Source of the DNA: Firmicutes bacterium UBA5559
GTDB taxonomy: Bacteria; Bacillota; Clostridia; Peptostreptococcales; Anaerovoracaceae
Reading direction: 5' to 3'
Length of the DNA: 29,150 nucleotides
Assembly: GCA_002425705.1 (NCBI GenBank)
Contig: DIMT01000010.1
Location: 105,377 to 134,526, forward strand
The notes beneath the pieces were generated by a model. That model had not been told where the DNA came from. It searched no databases and worked only from the letters and a program-made list of their open reading frames with translations. Position numbers and translations under genes: made by a program. Below are positions 23,729 to 29,150 of this stretch, one piece after another; position 1 is the first letter of the stretch; each line of letters begins with the position of its first letter.

Positions 23729-25192
23729 TTATCGGTTCGGATTCCAGAATCTCGGACTCAGCAGCATGATGATCGTGAATAGTTCCAGGCGTCCTGCCAG
23801 CATCAGGAAGGATAGCAGCAGCTTGGAGGGATCGGAAAAGAGTCCGTAGTTCATCACAGCACCCACCTGATCAAATCCGGGACCGATGTTACCGAGGCAG
23901 GCAATGACAGCTGAGAAATTAGTCATGGGGCTGTTGCCTTCCATAGAAATCAGGATGGTACTGATGAATATAGTCATAATATAGAGGAAAATAAAACTGG
24001 CTATGGCCGAAATGGTATCAATCGGCATTACTTTGCTCCCCACCTTCAGCTGGACAATAGCCGTTGGGTGGAGTCTCCTTGCAATACCCCTCTTGATAAA
24101 CTTGAAGATGACCAGGATCCTTATTACCTTCATTCCTCCGCTTGTGGAGGAAGAGGAACCGCCGATGAGCATCAAAACTAAAAGAAGGATTTTGGAGAAG
24201 GTGGGCCAAAGATCAAAATCCCCGGTGACATAGCCTGTCGTGGAGATGATGGTTGCGGTCTGGAAAAAGGAGTAACGCAAAGAATCCAAAAGATTTTCAT
24301 AGGTATTGGCAGCAAATAAATTGATGCCCACCAGCAGGGTGATGGTTAAAACCAAAAACAGGAAAAACCGAAGCTCCAAATCCCGGAAAAAATTTCGGAT
24401 TCCATGACGGAATAAGATGAAGTAGAGGTTGAAGTTGACTCCGGCGATTACCATAAATAAGGCAAGGACCATATCCACATAGGCACTGTCATAATGGGCA
24501 ATGCTGTCGTTGTAAATGGAAAAACCTCCGGTTGCGATGGTGCCGAAAGCATGAACCAGGGAATCGTAAAGGGAAAGTCCTCCTGCCTTCAGCAGGATGG
24601 TGATGGTCAGTGTGAAGCCCAGATATAACGTATAGAGCATTTTTGCCGTATCCGAAAGTTTCGGTGTGATCTTATCCAGAGTAGGCCCTGGTGCTTCTGC
24701 CTTGGCAATGGCCTGTCCGTTAATGCCCAAGCTGGGAAGCAGTGCAATGGCAAAGATTAGAATCCCCATTCCTCCCAGCCAATGAGTAAAGGAACGCCAG
24801 AAAAGAAGTCCCTTTGACAAAGCCTCAATATCGGTGAGAATGGAAGCTCCTGTCGTGCTGAAGCCGGAGCAGGTTTCAAAAAAAGCATCCACCAGACTTG
24901 GGATTTCCCCGGAAATCACAAAAGGTACAGCAGCAATCAGGGAGGACAGGATCCAGCAAAGGGCTACGATGATATAGCCCTCCCGGACCTTGATGCGCCC
25001 GGTTCCCGGTTTGGTTACCAATATTAATAAGCCGCCAATAATCATTGACGGAATGATGGTTTTCGTAAAGGCCAGGGCCGTTTCCGGTTCATTATAGATA
25101 TAAGATACCAGCGAAGAGGGTATCATCGCTGCAGAAATAACGATGAACAGGCCACCGGATATGCGTAGGATTATGTTCCAATTTAAGTCCAT
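23729..25192 (-). CDS. trkH: Trk system potassium uptake protein TrkH
   Basis: Channel-like membrane subunit of the Trk K+ uptake system, 487 residues. Pore loops read FSTTGASIL (Gly115), ATGGFSIY, STTGYVTGDFDLWP and GNIGPGFDQVG, the last close to the GPG seen in canonical TrkH. It starts 6 bases after the end of trkA, with its AGGAG site in the trkA 3' end, so it is translationally coupled to its presumed regulator. Membrane segments near WRSFTHWLGGMGILIFAIALLP are conserved with the downstream paralogue. Confidence 0.94.
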   Translation of the reverse strand: MDLNWNIILRISGGLFIVISAAMIPSSLVSYIYNEPETALAFTKTIIPSMIIGGLLILVTKPGTGRIKVREGYIIVALCWILSSLIAAVPFVISGEIPSLVDAFFETCSGFSTTGASILTDIEALSKGLLFWRSFTHWLGGMGILIFAIALLPSLGINGQAIAKAEAPGPTLDKITPKLSDTAKMLYTLYLGFTLTITILLKAGGLSLYDSLVHAFGTIATGGFSIYNDSIAHYDSAYVDMVLALFMVIAGVNFNLYFILFRHGIRNFFRDLELRFFLFLVLTITLLVGINLFAANTYENLLDSLRYSFFQTATIISTTGYVTGDFDLWPTFSKILLLVLMLIGGSSSSTSGGMKVIRILVIFKFIKRGIARRLHPTAIVQLKVGSKVMPIDTISAIASFIFLYIMTIFISTILISMEGNSPMTNFSAVIACLGNIGPGFDQVGAVMNYGLFSDPSKLLLSFLMLAGRLELFTIIMLLSPRFWNPNR

Positions 25193-25198
25193 GAAAAA

Positions 25199-26572
25199 TC
25201 AACTCCTGCTGAAAAGACCGGATTTGCTGGTCCGGAGCAGCTTTTCCAGTTCGGCCAGCTCCGAAAGAAGGCAGAGGACGATAACCCGGTCTCCTCGTTT
25301 AATGACAGTTTCTCCGTTAGGGATGATGACTTCCAGCCCCCGGTGGATTGCGGCAACGATGGCACCGGGTGGAAGTTTCAGATTTTTCAACGGAATATCA
25401 ATCAGCTTCATTCTTGAATCTGCTACCAGCTCAAGAATTTCAGCCTGACCCTGAATCAACTGGGAAGAAAGGATCCGCTTGGATCCCTGAATAAATCTCA
25501 GTACATTACTGGTGACGATGTCAATAGGATTGAGGGCCATGTCGATTCCCATGCTGCCAATCAGTTCGGCATAGCTTTCCCGGCTGACCTTGGCGATGAC
25601 ATCTTCAATTCCGTGCTGCTTGGCGACCAGGGCCAGCAGCAAGTTTTCTTCATCATACCCGGTAGCAGTGACGCAGGCATCCATTTCGTTGAAGTTTTCA
25701 TCCTCCAGCAGGGTAATATCGGTGGCATCTCCATGAAGAATGATGACACTGTCGTCCAGATGGGCCGCCAGGTAATGGCAGCGAGTCTTTTCCTTTTCGA
25801 TTATTTTAACAGAAATGCCGAAATCCGAAAGCTTTTTTGCCAGATAGAGGCCAGTCTTTCCGCCGCCCAGAATCATGATTTTCTGAAGGTTGGTATACTT
25901 GCCCCGCTCATGAACTTTTTCCGACAACTTGGTAATCGGCTCATATTCTCCAATCAGATACAAACCATCTTCCGGCTGGACGACGATGCCTTCATGGGGA
26001 ACAATGATTTTGCCATACCGGGAAATGGCTACCAGCAGCATATTGGGTATGATCGTCTTCAGCCGGGACATGGGCACACCGATCATAGCCGGAAATTTTT
26101 TCGCCGGGAATTCCAGCAGGGAAATCTTGCCGCTGGTGAAAATGCCGTTGCTCAGCGTATACTTTTCCACCAGATATTTATATATTTCCATGGTAATGGA
26201 TAAATCCGGATTGACGATGGAGTCGATCTCAAAATGCTGTTTGATAAAATCAAACTGATTCATGTGCTCCGGATCCCGAACTCGGGCAATAACACTGTGA
26301 CAACCGAGCTTTTTTGCCATAGAACCGATGAAGATGTTCTTTTCATCCTTATCAGTTACGGTGAGAAGATAGTCATAGGATTCGATATCCAGATTCTCAA
26401 GTACAGAGAGCTCTTTGGCATTGGCGGTAATGGTCATAATGTCCATATGGGAAGACAGCTTGGCAATGGCTTCCTCATTTTTATCAATAACAGTGACAGA
26501 GTGGTCCCCGCCAACCAAGGCTTCCGCTACTTTGGTTCCCAGTTTTCCTGCACCGACGATTGCGATTTTCAT
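25199..26572 (-). CDS. trkA: Trk system potassium uptake protein TrkA (two RCK domains)
   Basis: Cytoplasmic gating subunit of Trk channels, binding NAD(H)/ATP. The 457 residues contain two tandem RCK_N-RCK_C units: the first Rossmann motif is IVGAGKLG (about residues 6-13) with acidic VIDKNEE, the second ILGGGKTG (about 230) with IIEKEKTR. This two-domain form is TrkA, unlike the single-domain KtrA. Two in-frame ATGs exist; the one at 26572 is chosen because AAAGGAA lies 6 bases upstream of it, whereas it would touch the ATG at 26578. It is the first gene of the operon and regulates either or both TrkH proteins. Confidence 0.95.
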   Translation of the reverse strand: MKIAIVGAGKLGTKVAEALVGGDHSVTVIDKNEEAIAKLSSHMDIMTITANAKELSVLENLDIESYDYLLTVTDKDEKNIFIGSMAKKLGCHSVIARVRDPEHMNQFDFIKQHFEIDSIVNPDLSITMEIYKYLVEKYTLSNGIFTSGKISLLEFPAKKFPAMIGVPMSRLKTIIPNMLLVAISRYGKIIVPHEGIVVQPEDGLYLIGEYEPITKLSEKVHERGKYTNLQKIMILGGGKTGLYLAKKLSDFGISVKIIEKEKTRCHYLAAHLDDSVIILHGDATDITLLEDENFNEMDACVTATGYDEENLLLALVAKQHGIEDVIAKVSRESYAELIGSMGIDMALNPIDIVTSNVLRFIQGSKRILSSQLIQGQAEILELVADSRMKLIDIPLKNLKLPPGAIVAAIHRGLEVIIPNGETVIKRGDRVIVLCLLSELAELEKLLRTSKSGLFSRS

Positions 26573-26597
26573 AATCATTTCCTTTGCTTTAATAGAA

Positions 26598-26615
26598 TTG
26601 AATCAATCGATTCAA
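26598..26615. promoter_or_regulatory. Inverted repeat in the trkA leader
   Basis: TTGAATC-AATC-GATTCAA, perfect 7-bp arms with a 4-base centre, about 26-43 bases upstream of trkA and just downstream of its putative start of transcription. It may be a repressor operator or a small RNA hairpin. Confidence 0.4.
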
Positions 26616-26642
26616 AGGTTTTTTGTATCTTCGATAGACACT

Positions 26643-26670
26643 ATTCTACCACTAATGGGTTTTAAATCAA
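26643..26670 (-). promoter_or_regulatory. Putative promoter of the trkA-trkH-trkH operon
   Basis: On the minus strand TTGATT (26665-26670), a 16-base spacer and TAGAAT (26643-26648) preceded by TGG, an extended -10. Leader of about 65 bases. Confidence 0.55.
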
Positions 26671-26677
26671 CAATTAT

Positions 26678-26705
26678 TTGCACAAAAGGGGGGTATTAAT
26701 ATAAA
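26678..26705 (+). promoter_or_regulatory. Putative promoter of the MBL-fold hydrolase gene
   Basis: TTGCAC (26678-26683), 16-base spacer and TATAAA (26700-26705), divergent from and next to the trkA promoter. The match is moderate. Confidence 0.4.
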
Positions 26706-26737
26706 ATTAGAGGAAACAGGATGAAAAGGAGAAAAAA

Positions 26738-27337
26738 ATGATTATTAAGCGATTTGTCGGAGGCAACCTGGAAAGCAACGGGTATGTGCTATATATCAAA
26801 GATGGAGGTACTTGTTTTGTGGTAGACCCGGGGTACAATCCGGAGCGATTCCTCACCTTTATTCAGGAGCATCAGCTGAGGCCTGCAGGAATCCTGCTGA
26901 CCCATCACCACTATGACCATGTGGGCGGTGTGGATAAAATCCGGAACTTCTTTGACTGCCCCGTGTATCTTCACCGGGGAGATGTGGATCTTTATCGGAA
27001 GCCGGTGGATGTGATTCTGGAAGGGGGAGAGCAGCTGGACCTGGATGGGGAAAAGATCGATGTGATCCATACACCCGGCCACACTTCCGGAGGAGTCTGC
27101 TATTATTCCGAAAAGTCTAAAGCAGCCTTTACCGGGGATACCATATTTAATGTAGATCTGGGAAGGACGGATCTGGAGGGAGGATCCTTCACTCAGCTTC
27201 AGAACACCGTAGTCTCCATCCTGGACAAGTGGAGCAATGATATCACCATCCATCCGGGACACGGGGATCCCTGCAATATGAAATATGTGCGGAACCATAA
27301 TGAGGAATTTTTGTATATGCTGAACCAGAAGGGTTAA
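26738..27337 (+). CDS. MBL-fold metallohydrolase, glyoxalase II-like
   Basis: A 199-residue stand-alone metallo-beta-lactamase-fold hydrolase with all metal ligands: THHHYDH (His56, His58, Asp60, His61), His115 in TPGHTSGG, Asp134 in FTGDTIF and His175 in HPGHGD. The set matches the hydroxyacylglutathione hydrolase/YcbL group, which lacks the C-terminal glutathione-binding domain of full glyoxalase II. A thioester or similar ester is the likely substrate class but is not proven. The ATG follows AAAAGGAG. It lies 38 bases before the Cof-type phosphatase gene with no terminator between, so the two are probably co-transcribed. Confidence 0.93.
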   Translation: MIIKRFVGGNLESNGYVLYIKDGGTCFVVDPGYNPERFLTFIQEHQLRPAGILLTHHHYDHVGGVDKIRNFFDCPVYLHRGDVDLYRKPVDVILEGGEQLDLDGEKIDVIHTPGHTSGGVCYYSEKSKAAFTGDTIFNVDLGRTDLEGGSFTQLQNTVVSILDKWSNDITIHPGHGDPCNMKYVRNHNEEFLYMLNQKG

Positions 27338-27375
27338 AAGCGGCATCATCATTCAATCAGAATAAGAGGTTAATC

Positions 27376-28209
27376 ATGAAAATAAAATTAATCGCCCTGG
27401 ATCTGGACGGGACCACCCTGAACAGCAGGGGACAATTGACGGCGAAGACCCGGGATGCCTTGGAAACCGTTGCACGAAACGGCGTTCATATCGTCATAGC
27501 AACCGGTCGGGTGTATGCTGCTCTGCCGGAAGAGGTGACGGCAGTCCGGGGCATCGAATACGCCATTACATCCAACGGCGCCCGGGTCGTTCATCTGGAA
27601 AGCGGGGAGACCATTTATTCCAATCTGATTCATCCCGAATCCATCACCTTTACGATTGACCTGCTCAGCCGTTATGACTTTATGCTGGAAGCTTTCGTCA
27701 AGGGTGAAGCCTTTGTGGACAGCCATACCTACCACAATATTGAAAAAGTGGGATTGGCAAAAAAACATTCCGATTATATTCTGAGAACCAGAAAGCCAGT
27801 GGATGGAATCTTTGACTTCCTCCGGAATAACAAAAGTGAGGTGGAAAACATCAACATTAATTTCGGCCGACAGGCGGATAAGGCCATGATGGCTGAAGAG
27901 CTGAAAACCATACCGGATGTTACTATAACCTCTTCCTTTGACCACAACCTGGAAATCGGAGGCAAGACCACCAGCAAAGCCGATGCAGTTCTCCATCTTT
28001 GTGAAATTCTCGATATTCATCGGGATTACACTATGGCCTTTGGAGATAGTCCAAACGATGAAGCGATGCTCCGGGCTGCCGGTTATCCGGTAGCTATGGC
28101 CAACGGCAAGGAAAGCATCCGTTCCATCGCCCGATTCGTTACCGGATCCAATGATGATGATGGAGTGGCTTCTGCTATCCATCGCCTCATACTCGACCCC
28201 AAATCCTAG
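27376..28209 (+). CDS. Cof-type HAD-superfamily phosphatase
   Basis: A 277-residue haloacid-dehalogenase-fold phosphatase of the Cof subfamily (IIB cap). Motif I is ALDLDGTTLN (nucleophile Asp9, acid Asp11), motif II ATGR, motif III a Lys near GGKTTSKADAV, and motif IV FGDSPNDEAML (about residues 222-232). The family acts on small sugar phosphates, pyridoxal phosphate or flavin phosphates; the substrate here cannot be told. An AAGAGG site precedes the ATG. A terminator follows. Confidence 0.93.
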   Translation: MKIKLIALDLDGTTLNSRGQLTAKTRDALETVARNGVHIVIATGRVYAALPEEVTAVRGIEYAITSNGARVVHLESGETIYSNLIHPESITFTIDLLSRYDFMLEAFVKGEAFVDSHTYHNIEKVGLAKKHSDYILRTRKPVDGIFDFLRNNKSEVENININFGRQADKAMMAEELKTIPDVTITSSFDHNLEIGGKTTSKADAVLHLCEILDIHRDYTMAFGDSPNDEAMLRAAGYPVAMANGKESIRSIARFVTGSNDDDGVASAIHRLILDPKS

Positions 28210-28216
28210 TGTTTTT

Positions 28217-28250
28217 CAGTCGCTCCGGAAACGAGAGCGGCTTTTTTATT
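28217..28250 (+). terminator. Terminator after the Cof-type gene
   Basis: GTCGCTC (28219-28225) pairs with GAGCGGC (28235-28241), one wobble, 9-base loop, then six T. Confidence 0.85.
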
Positions 28251-28269
28251 GGAGGAAAACAGAAAGGGA

Positions 28270-28298
28270 TTGACATAAAATGTAAATAAATGTAAAAT
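28270..28298 (+). promoter_or_regulatory. Strong sigma-A promoter of yraN
   Basis: Perfect TTGACA (28270-28275), 17-base spacer and TAAAAT (28293-28298). Expected start of transcription is about 28305, some 25 bases before the chosen yraN ATG. It is the best promoter match in the window. Confidence 0.85.
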
Positions 28299-28330
28299 AT
28301 ATAAAAATGTGGGATTTGATGGAGGGAATC

Positions 28331-28672
28331 ATGGATACAGGAAAAAGAGGCGAGGCGATTGCGGAAAGATATCTCTCAACCCTCGGGTATGAAATCCTCG
28401 AAAGGAATTATCGGAGTCGTTTTGGTGAAATCGACCTGGTGGCTAGCCATCATGGTGTCATTGTCTTTGTGGAAGTTAAAACCAGATCAACAATTCGCCA
28501 GGGTCTTCCCTGCGAGGCAGTGAACCGGGAAAAACAGCGTAGGATCCGCAGAATGGCTCGGTATTATCTGATGGTCCAAGGGCAATCGGAAGCCGAGTGC
28601 CGCATAGATATCATCGAAATCATTCTTCAGGGAAAGGGAACTCTGATCCGTCAGATAACGGATGCATTCTGA
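28331..28672 (+). CDS. YraN/UPF0102-family endonuclease-like protein
   Basis: A 113-residue protein with a restriction-endonuclease-like fold, seen in FGEIDLVA (Glu33, Asp35) and VFVEVKTR (Glu48, Lys50), the usual E-D-ExK arrangement. The exact cellular role of the family is not settled, though it often sits with rnhB and the comM/dprA genes. The start is put at ATG 28331 because GGAGGG lies 5 bases upstream and the family begins around TGKRGEAIAERYL; the ATG at 28307 lies almost at the predicted start of transcription and would give an essentially leaderless message. The ComM-like gene follows after 38 bases. Confidence 0.93.
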   Translation: MDTGKRGEAIAERYLSTLGYEILERNYRSRFGEIDLVASHHGVIVFVEVKTRSTIRQGLPCEAVNREKQRRIRRMARYYLMVQGQSEAECRIDIIEIILQGKGTLIRQITDAF

Positions 28673-28710
28673 AGCTGCCCGATGATCAGAGCGGAGAGAA
28701 AGGAACAAAC

Positions 28711-29150
28711 ATGCTTTCAAAAATAAAAACCATGTCTCTGTACGGACTTGAAACAGAGGTGGTCGTAGTAGAAACAGATTTGAGCAACGGGCTGCCGGGG
28801 CTGAATATGGTAGGACTGCCGGACATCACCGTTCGGGAAGCTCGGGAAAGAGTCCGGGGCGCTTTGGTAAACGGAGGTTTTGGCTATCCGGCGAAAAGGA
28901 TTACTATCAATTTTTCCCCGGCAGACGTGCCAAAGACCGGCACCCATTATGACCTTCCCATGGCCGTCGGCATCCTGAGTGCGATGGGGATAGTGGGGAG
29001 CCGTCATCTAGGCGATTCGATCTTTTTAGGGGAGCTTTCGCTGGACGGAAGATTGGGCAGGATCCAGGGAGTGCTTCCCTTGGTACTGGGGGCCTTCGAG
29101 GCTGGTATGAAGCGGGTTTTCCTCCCTGGAGAAAATCTTGAAGAGGCGGG
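28711..29150 (+). CDS. YifB/ComM-family Mg-chelatase-like AAA+ ATPase, N-terminal part (cut by window edge)
   Basis: The first 146 residues begin MLSKIKTMSLYGLETEVVVVETDLSNG, then LPGLNMVGLPDITVREARERVRGAL and the block ITINFSPADVPKTG with YDLPMAVGIL, all standard for the N-terminal Lon-protease-like domain of YifB/ComM proteins. FLGELSLDGRLGRIQGVLP follows. The ATPase domain lies beyond the window. In naturally competent bacteria ComM is a helicase aiding branch migration during transformation; in other bacteria its role is less clear. The ATG at 28711 follows an AAAGGA site. It appears to be in one operon with yraN. Confidence 0.94.
   Translation, partial: MLSKIKTMSLYGLETEVVVVETDLSNGLPGLNMVGLPDITVREARERVRGALVNGGFGYPAKRITINFSPADVPKTGTHYDLPMAVGILSAMGIVGSRHLGDSIFLGELSLDGRLGRIQGVLPLVLGAFEAGMKRVFLPGENLEEA

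Noticed and set aside
1..29150. CRISPR arrays, insertion sequences, prophage, tRNA or rRNA genes
   Set aside because: I looked for repeats with regular spacers, transposase motifs and structural RNA signatures and saw none; the window appears to be core chromosome.

Overview
The window looks like chromosomal DNA from a low-to-mid GC anaerobic Firmicute, most likely class Clostridia. Reasons: strong AGGAGG-type ribosome binding sites on almost every gene, rho-independent terminators, a sigma-54 gene next to a gap-pgk-tpiA-eno cluster, a membrane pyrophosphatase of the K+-dependent, probably Na+-pumping type, and SecG, YraN and YifB/ComM families. I cannot name the genus. There are no tRNA or rRNA genes, CRISPR arrays, insertion sequences or prophage genes, and coding density is high; no gene-free stretch exceeds about 190 bases.

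Layout. Positions 1-2308 (minus): an NCS1-type nucleobase/hydantoin permease followed by a dihydropyrimidinase/hydantoinase cut by the window edge, a hydantoin or pyrimidine uptake-and-hydrolysis pair separated by a terminator hairpin. 2495-7485 (minus): a three-gene drug-efflux operon, HlyD-type adaptor, RND pump and TetR regulator, with a palindrome between the putative -35 and -10 that is a good candidate TetR operator. 7670-10481: endonuclease III (plus), a SEC-C protein and a homoserine dehydrogenase without ACT domain (both minus), and the tRNA 2'-O-methyltransferase TrmL (plus). 10563-16385 (plus): rpoN followed directly by gap, pgk, tpiA and eno, the lower glycolytic cluster without its usual repressor cggR and without a phosphoglycerate mutase. 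16467-18835 (plus): secG and the membrane pyrophosphatase hppA. 19022-22204 (plus): branched-chain aminotransferase and RNase R. 22249-26572 (minus): trkA and two tandem, diverged trkH genes for K+ (or Na+) uptake. 26738-29150 (plus): a metallo-beta-lactamase-fold hydrolase, a Cof-type HAD phosphatase, YraN, and the start of a YifB/ComM-like ATPase.

The most interesting signal is the leader of hppA (about 16736-16801). It holds two nested 9-bp stems, an 8-bp direct repeat, and a CCTCTT segment that can pair either with an upstream TAAGAGG arm or with the hppA Shine-Dalgarno region. This is the layout of a translational switch. Because HppA carries residues typical of a K+-dependent Na+-pumping pyrophosphatase, an ion-sensing riboswitch is a reasonable hypothesis. 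Other items worth a second look are the palindrome over the ilvE promoter, the terminator/promoter overlap between eno and secG, the shared convergent hairpin of nth and the SEC-C gene, the kinetoplastid-glycosome-like GAPDH, and the tandem TrkH paralogues.
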